The notes under the pieces were generated by a model. It saw nothing but the letters and a program-made list of their open reading frames with translations. It was not told the DNA's origin and did no database searches. Shown one piece after another: positions 1-6,284 of a DNA stretch of 10,233 bases. The first letter of the stretch is position 1, and each line of letters starts with the position of its first letter. This stretch comes from Tannerella sp. (GTDB lineage: Bacteria; Bacteroidota; Bacteroidia; Bacteroidales; Tannerellaceae), in assembly GCA_031268395.1 (NCBI GenBank), contig JAIRXI010000230.1, positions 1 to 10,233 on the forward strand, read 5' to 3'. Position numbers and translations under genes: made by a program.

Positions 1-1026
1 CTGGTACTGCCGCCGCAGGACGACATCCGGCCGGAAGTGTTTGCGAAGATCGAACGTTTCGCCGACGCCGGACTGCCGGTGATTGCCACCGTACGTCCCG
101 TCCGTTCGCCCTCGCTCGAAAACTATCCCGAAGCCGACCGGCAGGTGCAGGCGATCGCCGCAAGGCTCTGGGAAGGCAAAAAAATCCGGACAACAACCGT
201 GGAAGCTCTTTTCAGGAACGACCTCAACCTGCCGCCCGACTTCGTCGCGACAGCGCCTGCCATTCAGTATTCGCACAGGAAATACGGCGATACGGACATC
301 TATTTCCTGACCAACCAGTCGGACAGCCGCGTCCAGGCATCGCCCGTATTTCGCGTTTCCGGCAAGCAGCCCGAACTCTGGCATCCGGTGACGGGACACG
401 TTCGCACCCTGCCCGCATACGAATCCGTCAGCGATGCAACCACCGCCGTCCCCCTGCAACTGGAGGCGAGCGAAAGCGTGTTTGTCGTCTTCCGCACGGA
501 AGCAAAGCCGGCGTCGACAAACGGCCTTGCCGCCAACTTCCCCGAACAGAAGACCGTCGCGGAAATCCGTTCGGCCTGGACCGTCGCGTTTGAATCGGAC
601 GAAATAAAACGCGGACCCGCACAGCCGGTTGTCTTTGAAAAGCTGTCGGACTGGTCGAAACACGCCGACGAGCGGATCAGGTATTTCTCCGGCACGGCGG
701 TCTACCGGAACACGTTCGACCTCGGACAAAAGCCAGCCGGGGAGCTTTATCTGGATCTGGGCCGGGTGACGGCCATGGCCAAAGTTCGCATCAACGGGCA
801 GTATGCCGGTGGCGCCTGGACGGCACCCTACCGCATCGACATTACGCCGTATGTCTCCGCCGGCAAAAACGAGATCGAGATTGAAGTAGTCAGCACGTGG
901 GCCAACCGCATCATCGGCGACCGCCAGCTGCCTGCCGAACAGCGAAAACTCCACATCAGCCACGGACCCGAAGGCGACCTGCACGAATCCGGCCTGCTCG
1001 GCCCCGTGAAGATTGTCGCGATGTGA
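1..1026 (+). CDS. C-terminal part of a probable GH106 alpha-L-rhamnosidase (5' end outside window)
   Basis: The reading frame is open from base 1 (it begins LVLPPQDDIRPEVF) to the TGA at 1024-1026. The 341 visible residues are therefore the C-terminal part of a larger protein, and the GTG at 37 is not a real start. The texture fits GH106-type alpha-L-rhamnosidases, which in Bacteroidales remove L-rhamnose from plant or bacterial polysaccharides, usually in the periplasm or on the surface. Visible segments are a beta-rich stretch containing IYFLTNQSD and ELWHPVTGHV (about residues 100-135), then a C-terminal jelly-roll resembling a galactose-binding domain (about 249-305) with LYLDLGRV, VRINGQYAGGAW and NEIEIEV. 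The last feature is also seen in GH2-like sugar-binding domains, so GH2 or another large glycosidase is the main alternative. The catalytic region is not in the window. No intrinsic terminator is obvious after the stop. Confidence 0.72.
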   Translation: MVLPPQDDIRPEVFAKIERFADAGLPVIATVRPVRSPSLENYPEADRQVQAIAARLWEGKKIRTTTVEALFRNDLNLPPDFVATAPAIQYSHRKYGDTDIYFLTNQSDSRVQASPVFRVSGKQPELWHPVTGHVRTLPAYESVSDATTAVPLQLEASESVFVVFRTEAKPASTNGLAANFPEQKTVAEIRSAWTVAFESDEIKRGPAQPVVFEKLSDWSKHADERIRYFSGTAVYRNTFDLGQKPAGELYLDLGRVTAMAKVRINGQYAGGAWTAPYRIDITPYVSAGKNEIEIEVVSTWANRIIGDRQLPAEQRKLHISHGPEGDLHESGLLGPVKIVAM

Positions 1027-1037
1027 ACCGTGAGTTT

Positions 1038-1150
1038 AACGATGAACGATAGCTATACATAAAGCAGGAAATGAAAAGAAAAATGGCCATTAGATGCTTC
1101 AGCCGTTGAAAGTTGAAAATTATAAATAGACAATGCCCCCGTTCATCGTT
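1038..1150. repeat. Short inverted repeat downstream of the glycosidase
   Basis: AACGATGAACG at 1038-1048 is the exact reverse complement of CGTTCATCGTT at 1140-1150, an 11-bp perfect match with a 91-bp AT-rich interior. Simple GATGAAC/GTGAAC-type words of this sort look like worn intergenic repeats. A role as a terminator is unlikely given the large loop and the lack of a T-run. Confidence 0.4.
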
Positions 1151-1172
1151 CACCGTTAACAGAAGACGCCCT

Positions 1173-1517
1173 GCCGGTACGGGTTGACGGGCGGATATTC
1201 CGTTCGCTGCCTGCCGGCAGTCTTCTCCTCCAGACATATTTGGAATAACAGAAACGTAGAGGCGTAGAGACGGGGCGCGCCCCGTCTCTCTACCGGACAC
1301 GACACGAGAAGCGTCTAATCATGTCCGCATACAGCGGAAAATCCCCGATTTTCCCCCGGAAGATACCCAATCTTTCATAGGGAAATTAGCCCCGTACAAT
1401 CTGTTTTTATCCTTAAAATGAGCGTTTTAAAAAAATAGACGCTTCTCCTGTCGTGTCCGGAAGAAAAGACTGCCGGCCGACAGCAAATGGAATATCTGCC
1501 TGTCAACCCGTCCCGGC
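1173..1517. repeat. Large fold-back (MITE-like) element with 82-bp arms
   Basis: The right arm (1436-1517), read on the minus strand, aligns without gaps to the left arm 1173-1231 joined to 1295-1317. Both are 82 bp and 72 positions match. The inner 24 bp (1293-1316 with 1437-1460) differ at one base, and GCCGGCAGTCT at 1213-1223 matches exactly at 1467-1477. The interior (1318-1435) is about 118 bp. Removing the 63-bp insertion in the left arm gives an original element of about 282 bp. It encodes no protein. A non-autonomous MITE-like element is the likeliest class; a long structured RNA is the alternative. No clear target-site duplication is visible at the outer ends. Confidence 0.75.
1232..1294. 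mobile_element. 63-bp palindromic repeat inserted in one arm of the fold-back element
   Basis: These 63 bp interrupt the left arm and have no counterpart in the right arm, so they were inserted after the fold-back element existed or were lost from the other arm. The core is a 24-bp perfect palindrome at 1266-1289 (centre GGGGCGCGCCCC, outer arms AGAGAC/GTCTCT), flanked by GTAGAG on the left and CTCTAC on the right with a two-base bulge. CC occurs at both junctions, so the endpoints are uncertain by two bases and a CC duplication is possible. The GTAGAGACG...CGTCTCTAC type of palindrome resembles dispersed REP-like repeats in Bacteroidota genomes; that comparison is from memory. Confidence 0.65.
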
Positions 1518-1640
1518 CATACCGGGCCATCGTGCGTTGCGGGCCGTTTTTTACCGGCAGGGCCTCTCGACACGACGGAGGAAGGACCTTTTGGGATAAA
1601 ATGTTTTTGCGGCTGAGGCGGATCATTCAGGTAAAAACAG

Positions 1641-1648
1641 TATTTTTG
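1641..1648 (+). promoter_or_regulatory. Putative Bacteroides-type -7 box for the DUF488 cassette
   Basis: TATTTTTG matches the Bacteroidales primary sigma -7 consensus TAnnTTTG. It ends 22 bases before the ATG at 1671, which leaves room for a short leader. No TTTG -33 element is seen at the normal 19-21 base spacing, so this is a half-site prediction. Confidence 0.45.
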
Positions 1649-1670
1649 TTCCCGTAAATATTCTTGTTAT

Positions 1671-2234
1671 ATGAATGCGCAAACGGTTTTCTCGATAGGA
1701 CACGGCAATAAAACCATAGAAGAATTTATATCGGAACTGCACAGTTTCGATATAAAATTTCTTATTGATATACGCTCAAAGCCATATTCCAAATACAGTG
1801 CTCATTTTTCACAGCAACTGTTGAAATCTGCGGTGGAAAAAGAAAGCATAAAATATGTTTATATGGGGCAGGAACTGGGCGGCTTGCCAACACATGATAC
1901 CTCCTGCTTTACAGACAGCGGTAAAGTTGATTACGACAAGCTTAAAGAAAAAGAATTTTTCAAACAGGGATTACAGCGACTGATAAATGCCAACAGTAAG
2001 GGAATTAACGTTTGTATAATGTGCAGTGAAAGTAAGCCTGAAGAGTGTCACAGGAGTAAACTGATTGGAATAGAATTACAAAAATGCGATATTCATATCC
2101 GTCATATTATTGGGATATCAAAAGAGAAAACACAAAGTCAGGTTGTCTTTGAGCTTACGAATGGCTTTGGACTTACGGATTTGTTTGGTAAAGAAGAAAA
2201 TTTTCAGTCACGAAAAGTCTATATTGAAGGATGA
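1671..2234 (+). CDS. DUF488 family protein (first of two)
   Basis: This 187-aa protein carries the DUF488 hallmarks: SIGHGN near the N-terminus (residues 8-13), DIRSKPYSK (33-41), MGQELGG (65-71) and the cysteine/histidine motif CSESKPEECHR (118-128). DUF488 proteins are small soluble alpha/beta proteins of unproven biochemical function. The conserved Cys and CHR residues suggest a catalytic or ligand-binding site, but no reaction can be assigned. The ATG at 1671 follows a -7 box and gives a full-length N-terminus. The stop overlaps the next gene by four bases (ATGA at 2231-2234), implying translational coupling. Base composition is clearly more AT-rich than the flanking metabolic genes, which suggests horizontal acquisition with the next two genes. 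Confidence 0.87.
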   Translation: MNAQTVFSIGHGNKTIEEFISELHSFDIKFLIDIRSKPYSKYSAHFSQQLLKSAVEKESIKYVYMGQELGGLPTHDTSCFTDSGKVDYDKLKEKEFFKQGLQRLINANSKGINVCIMCSESKPEECHRSKLIGIELQKCDIHIRHIIGISKEKTQSQVVFELTNGFGLTDLFGKEENFQSRKVYIEG

Positions 2235-2710
2235 CGATTTACACAACAGGCGTATATGGCTTAACCGAGACCGCGTTTTTCGACAGGCTGGTTGAAAACA
2301 GGATAGACACTTTTTGCGACATTCGTCAAAGGCGTGGCATTCGGGGAAGTGAATATACTTTTGTGAACAGCCATTATTTACAGGACAAGTTGGCTGAACT
2401 GGATATAACTTATGCACATGTTGTAGCTTTGGCGCCAACAACCGACATTCGTGAACATCAAAAAGCCGAAGATTTGAAACAGGGAGAACATAAACGCGAC
2501 AGAGATAAATTAGGGGCCGTTTTCGCCTCCGAATTTGAAGACAAAATCATCAAGAAGTTTGACTTTGATACTTTTGTAGAACAACTGGAAAATGCCGGCG
2601 CCAGTCGTGTGATTTTGTTTTGTGTTGAAAGCATGGCCGAAGCGTGTCATCGTTCTATCGTCGCCAATGAGTTGAACAGGAGATATGAATTTGAAATAAA
2701 ACACCTTTGA
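2231..2710 (+). CDS. DUF488 family protein (second, diverged)
   Basis: This 159-aa protein is a second DUF488 member. It keeps a TTGVYG opening in place of the first protein's SIGHGN, the acidic/arginine segment FCDIRQRRG (about residues 28-36) and the CVESMAEACHR motif (131-141). It lacks a clear MGQELGG segment and has a charged insert (EDLKQGEHKRDRDK, about 80-93). Similarity to the upstream protein is confined to family motifs, so the two are paralogous subfamilies and not a recent duplication. A pair of unlike DUF488 proteins made from coupled genes suggests a heterodimer or two sequential activities; this is inference. It starts inside the stop of the first gene, and its TGA (2708-2710) lies two bases before the next ATG. 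Confidence 0.83.
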   Translation: MTIYTTGVYGLTETAFFDRLVENRIDTFCDIRQRRGIRGSEYTFVNSHYLQDKLAELDITYAHVVALAPTTDIREHQKAEDLKQGEHKRDRDKLGAVFASEFEDKIIKKFDFDTFVEQLENAGASRVILFCVESMAEACHRSIVANELNRRYEFEIKHL

Positions 2711-2712
2711 GT

Positions 2713-3345
2713 ATGAGCAAAATTCTCATTGTTTCAAAAACGAAAATGGCGAACGGCTACGTTTGTGTCGGCGGCATTGACATGGACAAATCAATATCTG
2801 TCAGGCTGCTGGATGTTGGCGGTTATCCCGAAATGAAAGAAGATTGTCCCTATAATGTTCGTGAAGTGTGGGAAATAGAATATACCCGTCACCCTCGTCC
2901 GTTGCCACATTCGGAAGACATCAAAGTGTGTGACAGACGACAAATTGGAGCGCTAAGACAAGACCTGTCCATGCTGGATGTTCTGAAAAAAAGCAACTAC
3001 GGTATCTATTCCGGAAGTATACGGAATTGTTTTGAAGGGAAGTTGAAATGCAGGGATTCCGGCGCATTCTACATCTCCAATGACCATATTCCCAATAGCA
3101 GCACCTGTTTTTGGATTTGTGACAAAAGCATCGTCAGAAGTGATTATCAAGGTAAAATTCGTTACAATTATCGGGATCCTTCCCGCAGATGGGGATATAA
3201 CATCACCTTTGTCGGAATAGACGAAAACCCCATACAAACGATTCCGCAGGATTCACTGGTCAGATTATCTCTGGCGCACTGGTGGTCGCCCGACGACTCG
3301 GATGATGAAGAACGCTGTTATCTCCAACTGTCGGGCTGGTATTGA
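2713..3345 (+). CDS. Probable dual OB-fold domain protein of the DUF488 cassette
   Basis: This 210-aa soluble protein has an N-terminal ILIVSKTKMANGYVCVGGID followed by KSISVRLLD (about residues 4-34), then VREVWEIEY (49-57), a cysteine-containing middle, and a C-terminal beta-rich part ending YLQLSGWY. I associate the SKT...CVGG...VRLL opening with the 'dual OB-containing domain' family, where OB folds usually bind nucleic acid. That assignment is from memory and moderate. ATG 2713 is preferred to the in-frame TTG at 2707, which overlaps the previous stop. The gene is convergent with the gamma-subunit gene, with 30 bases between stops and no clear terminator. It shares the AT-rich composition of the two DUF488 genes and probably their transcript. 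Confidence 0.72.
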   Translation: MSKILIVSKTKMANGYVCVGGIDMDKSISVRLLDVGGYPEMKEDCPYNVREVWEIEYTRHPRPLPHSEDIKVCDRRQIGALRQDLSMLDVLKKSNYGIYSGSIRNCFEGKLKCRDSGAFYISNDHIPNSSTCFWICDKSIVRSDYQGKIRYNYRDPSRRWGYNITFVGIDENPIQTIPQDSLVRLSLAHWWSPDDSDDEERCYLQLSGWY

Positions 3346-3375
3346 TTCCAAAATGTCTATTAGCGCATGTTGGAA

Positions 3376-3918
3376 TTATCTTTCCCGGATGAGTTCCATG
3401 CCCTTTTTGATGGCCGCTTCATTGGCCGGGATCAGGCCGTAGTGACGTTCGGGAAGCGTTTTCTTCAGGCCGGCCAGGACGCTGTCGAGCGTCACCATCG
3501 GGACGATCTTCAACAGTCCGCCCAGGACAATCATGTTAAACGTCTTTTGCATGTTCAGTTCCGTGGCGGCATCCATGGCGTCGATCCGGCAGACGCGGAT
3601 GTCGGTGCGGCACACCGGCTTGCGGATACCGTAGCCGTCGTATATCAGGATGCCGCCCGTCTTTACTTTCTCTTCAAACTTGTCCATGGAAGGCTGGTTC
3701 AGAATCACGGCAATGTCATATTCGTTCAGTACCGGGGAACTGATGCGTTCGTCGCTGATGATAACCGTCACATTGGCCGTGCCGCCGCGCTGTTCGGGGC
3801 CGTAAGACGGCATCCATGTCACATCCTTGCCTTCCATCAGTCCGGAGTAAGCCAGAATTTTGCCCATGGAAAGCACTCCCTGTCCGCCGAATCCGGCGAT
3901 AATAATTTCCTGTTTCAT
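3376..3918 (-). CDS. 2-oxoacid:ferredoxin oxidoreductase, gamma subunit
   Basis: This 180-aa protein is the gamma (PF01558-type) subunit of a 2-oxoacid:acceptor oxidoreductase. The glycine-rich start IIIAGFGGQGVLSMGKIL (residues 5-22), SYGPEQRGG (38-46, the typical arginine/glycine turn) and NQPSMDKFE (74-82) are diagnostic. The subunit takes part in CoA-dependent oxidative decarboxylation by the cytoplasmic complex encoded by this operon. It is the last gene; its ATG lies 12 bases after the beta stop, so the two are cotranscribed. Length is normal for a separate gamma subunit. Nothing is truncated. Confidence 0.94.
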   Translation of the reverse strand: MKQEIIIAGFGGQGVLSMGKILAYSGLMEGKDVTWMPSYGPEQRGGTANVTVIISDERISSPVLNEYDIAVILNQPSMDKFEEKVKTGGILIYDGYGIRKPVCRTDIRVCRIDAMDAATELNMQKTFNMIVLGGLLKIVPMVTLDSVLAGLKKTLPERHYGLIPANEAAIKKGMELIRER

Positions 3919-3930
3919 ATCCGATTTGTC

Positions 3931-4692
3931 TTACCTGTTTTTTAAATCTCCCAGGGGATAGAAGGGGAACATGTTTTCTTCCATCCACCGGTTCGCCTTT
4001 TCCGGCGTCATCTTCCATCCCGAAGCGCAGGCCGATACAAATTCCACGATCGAAGTCCCTTTGCCTTCCATTGAGTTTTCAAAGGCCCGGCGAAGCATCC
4101 GTTTGGCCTTCCGCACGGCGGCTGCCGTATGTACGCTCTGCCGGGTCACCAGACAGGTGCCTTCGACTTGCGCCAGCAGGTCGGAAATTTTCAGCGGATA
4201 CCCGTGCAGTGCGACGTCGCGTCCGTAGGGACAGGTAGAGGTCTGCATCCCGGTCAGCGTAGTGGGCGCCATCTGACCTCCGGTCATGCCGTAGATGGCA
4301 TTGTTGACGAAAACGATGACGATGTTCTCGCCCCGGTTGGCGGCGTGAATGGTTTCGGCCGTACCGATGGCTGCCAGATCGCCGTCGCCCTGATAGGTGA
4401 ACACCATCCTGTCGGGATACAGCCGCTTCACGGCCGTCGCAAGCGCCGGCGCACGTCCATGGGCCGCTTCGATCCAGTCGATATCCAGATAGTTATAGGC
4501 AAATACGGCGCAGCCGACGGGCGAGATGCCGACGGTTTTCTCCGCCAGTCCGGTCTCTTCCGCAACTTCCGCAATCAGTTTGTGTATGACGCCGTGACTG
4601 CAACCGGGACAGTAGTGCATCGGCGTGTCGTTCATCAACACCGGTTTTCCGTAAACCAGATTTTCCGGTTTGATTATTTCGTTCAATTCCAT
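3931..4692 (-). CDS. 2-oxoacid:ferredoxin oxidoreductase, beta subunit (thiamine-diphosphate binding)
   Basis: This 253-aa protein is the catalytic beta subunit. YCPGCSHG (27-34) is the conserved N-terminal cysteine segment, HGRAPALATAVKR (78-90) belongs to the pyrophosphate site, and GDGDLAAIG (102-110) followed by NNAIYGMTGGQ (130-140) forms the Mg-thiamine-diphosphate motif. It binds thiamine diphosphate and decarboxylates a 2-oxoacid. Such stand-alone beta subunits occur in KGOR- and VOR-type enzymes, and sequence alone does not settle whether 2-oxoglutarate or branched-chain 2-oxoacids are preferred. The gene starts 16 bases after a small membrane-protein gene and is followed after 12 bases by gamma. 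Confidence 0.95.
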   Translation of the reverse strand: MELNEIIKPENLVYGKPVLMNDTPMHYCPGCSHGVIHKLIAEVAEETGLAEKTVGISPVGCAVFAYNYLDIDWIEAAHGRAPALATAVKRLYPDRMVFTYQGDGDLAAIGTAETIHAANRGENIVIVFVNNAIYGMTGGQMAPTTLTGMQTSTCPYGRDVALHGYPLKISDLLAQVEGTCLVTRQSVHTAAAVRKAKRMLRRAFENSMEGKGTSIVEFVSACASGWKMTPEKANRWMEENMFPFYPLGDLKNR

Positions 4693-4708
4693 TATTTAAC
4701 CAGGTTTT

Positions 4709-4879
4709 TTAAGGGAAAAATCGCAGGATATACTGTACACTCCGCAACAGGACAGCCAGTCCGCCGCAGATCATAAAAGCCAGGCGGTTGCCGGCTGCAA
4801 AAAAACAGACGACCGCCGCGACGGCCAGCAGCATGAACAGTAACGTGAGCACGTCATCGGCTTTACTTCCCCGTGTCAT
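4709..4879 (-). CDS. Small two-helix membrane protein embedded in the oxidoreductase operon
   Basis: A 56-residue frame starts with an ATG whose last bases form the stop of the alpha gene (ATGA, 4879-4876) and ends 16 bases before the beta start. After a short charged N-terminus (MTRGSKADD) come two hydrophobic stretches, about residues 10-29 and 33-46, separated by GNR, then a short basic and aromatic tail (RSVQYILRFFP). It has no cofactor motifs. The precise four-base overlap and the tight fit between alpha and beta argue for a real, translationally coupled gene. A role in anchoring the soluble complex at the membrane is possible but is inference. The product name is unknown to me. Confidence 0.78.
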   Translation of the reverse strand: MTRGSKADDVLTLLFMLLAVAAVVCFFAAGNRLAFMICGGLAVLLRSVQYILRFFP

Positions 4880-5979
4880 ATCAATTTCTCCCTGACAGCC
4901 CGGACAATTTCGTCCGGTGTGAAAACGATTCCTCCCAAACGGCCGAAATGCTCGACCTTCACTTTTCCATTGACAGACAGACGGACATCTTCCACCATCT
5001 GCCCGGCATTCAGTTCCACCGACAGTATGCCTCCGACGCTGCCGGCATAAGCGGCAATCCGTTCTCCGGGGAAGGGCCACAGGGTGACCGGGCGGAGCAG
5101 TCCCAGCCGGAGGCCCTGGCCGCGTGCCGTTTCAATCGCCTTCTGGCAGATACGCGCAGCCGAGCCGAAAGCCACCAGCAAATATTCGGCATCGTCGCAC
5201 AAATATTCTTCGTATCGCACTTCGCAGGCTTCTATTTCGCGGTATTTCGCCTGGAAACGGATGTTTTTCCGTTCCATGATCACCGGGTCCAATTCCAGTG
5301 AAGTGATGATGTTCGGCTGCCGTCCGGCCGGTTTTCCCCGTGCGGCCCAGGGCGATTCCGCTTCGATTTCCGTATCGGTCCTGCGGGGACGGAAGGGCGG
5401 CAACACGACCTTTTCCATCAGCTGGCCGATCATCCCGTCGGCCAGGATCATGGCCGGGTTTGCATACTTGAACGCCAGGTCGAAGCCCAGCGCCACGAAA
5501 TCGGCCATTTCCTGCACGGACGACGGCGCCAGGGTGATCAGGCGATAGTCGCCGTGTCCGCCTCCCTTGACGGTCTGGAAATAGTCGGCCTGGCTCGGCT
5601 GGATGGTTCCCAGTCCCGGGCCGCCGCGCATGACGTTGACAAGCAGGCAGGGCAGGTCGGCGCCGGCAATGTAGGAGATGCCTTCCTGTTTCAGGCTGAT
5701 GCCGGGGCTGGACGAGGATGTCATCACCCGCTTGCCGGTTGCTGCGCCTCCGTAGACCATGTTGATAGCGGCGACCTCGCTTTCTGCCTGCAGGACGACC
5801 ATCCCGGTCGTCTCCCACGGCTTTTCGGCCATCAGGGTCTCCATTATTTCCGACTGGGGTGTGATGGGATAGCCGAAATAGCCGTCTGTCCCGTAACGAA
5901 TGGCTGCGTGGGCAATCGCTTCGTTCCCCTTCATGAGTTTTATATCTTCCATATCCGGTGTTCGATTGAGCATGTTCAT
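4876..5979 (-). CDS. vorB: 2-oxoacid:ferredoxin oxidoreductase, alpha subunit (VorB/KorA type)
   Basis: From the ATG at 5979 the protein has 367 aa and resembles the pyruvate-flavodoxin oxidoreductase-like alpha subunits that Bacteroidales genomes label VorB or KorA. Seen motifs are LMKGNEAIAHAAI (15-27), GYFGYPITPQSE (33-44), VVLQAESEVAAINMVYGG (61-78), TSSSSPGISLKQEG (87-100) and RGGPGLGTIQPSQADYF (118-134), then a C-terminal transketolase-C-like domain. The start at 5979 overlaps the ferredoxin stop by four bases (ATGA). An internal ATG at 5952 (MEDIKLMKGNEA, 358 aa) aligns better with remembered homologue N-termini and is the alternative. Upstream in-frame codons, up to 6051, lie inside the ferredoxin gene and are not used. 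Substrate identity remains open, so the symbol indicates the closest naming convention only. Confidence 0.93.
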   Translation of the reverse strand: MNMLNRTPDMEDIKLMKGNEAIAHAAIRYGTDGYFGYPITPQSEIMETLMAEKPWETTGMVVLQAESEVAAINMVYGGAATGKRVMTSSSSPGISLKQEGISYIAGADLPCLLVNVMRGGPGLGTIQPSQADYFQTVKGGGHGDYRLITLAPSSVQEMADFVALGFDLAFKYANPAMILADGMIGQLMEKVVLPPFRPRRTDTEIEAESPWAARGKPAGRQPNIITSLELDPVIMERKNIRFQAKYREIEACEVRYEEYLCDDAEYLLVAFGSAARICQKAIETARGQGLRLGLLRPVTLWPFPGERIAAYAGSVGGILSVELNAGQMVEDVRLSVNGKVKVEHFGRLGGIVFTPDEIVRAVREKLI

Positions 5980-6206
5980 CCGATTCTGACTTTGTAAACC
6001 GTCAGGCAACCGTCGGGACAGACCACGCCGCAATTGGCACAGCCGATGCATGCCCCGGCCTGCTTCATGTATACGTAATGATAACCTTTATCATTCACTT
6101 CGCGCGGATGAAGTTCCAATACGTCCGAGGGACAGGCCACTACGCAAAGGTCGCATCCCTTGCACCGCTCCCTGTTCACGACCACGGTTCCTTTTACTTT
6201 CGCCAT
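5976..6206 (-). CDS. 2x[4Fe-4S] ferredoxin (delta subunit) of the oxidoreductase
   Basis: This 76-aa protein has two CxxCxxCxxxCP motifs: C15/C18/C21/C25 (CKGCDLCVVACP) and C53/C56/C59/C63 (CIGCANCGVVCP). That is a bacterial-type ferredoxin carrying two [4Fe-4S] clusters. As the first gene of the operon it supplies the delta subunit that passes electrons from the thiamine-diphosphate site to external ferredoxin. The ATG at 6206 is chosen over an upstream in-frame start at 6326 because the extra 40 residues have no ferredoxin character and run into repeat DNA. A -7 box also lies at 6235-6242, and a purine-rich AAAGAGA precedes the ATG. Confidence 0.94.
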   Translation of the reverse strand: MAKVKGTVVVNRERCKGCDLCVVACPSDVLELHPREVNDKGYHYVYMKQAGACIGCANCGVVCPDGCLTVYKVRIG

Positions 6207-6234
6207 AATGAAATCTCTTTTTCGTATGAAGGTG

Positions 6235-6242
6235 CAAAGATA
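6235..6242 (-). promoter_or_regulatory. Putative -7 box of the oxidoreductase operon
   Basis: On the minus strand this reads TATCTTTG, a match to the Bacteroidales -7 consensus TAnnTTTG, 28 bases ahead of the ferredoxin ATG. A -33 TTTG is not evident at standard spacing. The 23-bp hairpin array starts about 90 bases further upstream. Confidence 0.5.
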
Positions 6243-6284
6243 GCATTTTTTGGAGAATGGAGAATGATTCCGGGGTGCATGGGC

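Larger units (their letters stand above)
1027..1670. other. Gene-free 644-bp stretch carrying repeat elements
   Basis: No credible gene is seen here. Open frames on the minus strand (956-1300 and 1375-1626) have no recognisable protein texture and run through the inverted-repeat arms. The stretch holds a short 11-bp inverted repeat (1038-1048 with 1140-1150), a large fold-back element (1173-1517) and a -7 box just ahead of the DUF488 cassette. The right part, from about 1520, becomes steadily AT-richer toward the cassette. Confidence 0.7.

Noticed and set aside
37..1026. GTG at 37 as the start of a complete 329-aa gene
   Set aside because: The frame is open to the window edge with continuous protein-like sequence upstream, and the content matches the C-terminal part of a much larger glycosidase.
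1375..1626. 83-codon minus-strand frame in the gap before the DUF488 genes
   Set aside because: It runs through the right arm of the fold-back element, has no ribosome site or family resemblance, and is best explained as repeat DNA.
3346..3375. TTCCAA...TTGGAA inverted repeat between convergent stops as a bidirectional terminator
   Set aside because: It has only a six-base stem with an 18-base loop and no T-run on either side; chance is a sufficient explanation.
4129..4776. Open frames on the plus strand opposite the oxidoreductase genes (also 3367-3945, 4873-5301, 5554-5997)
   Set aside because: The minus strand encodes intact, well-conserved subunits across the same bases. The opposite frames show no protein-family texture.
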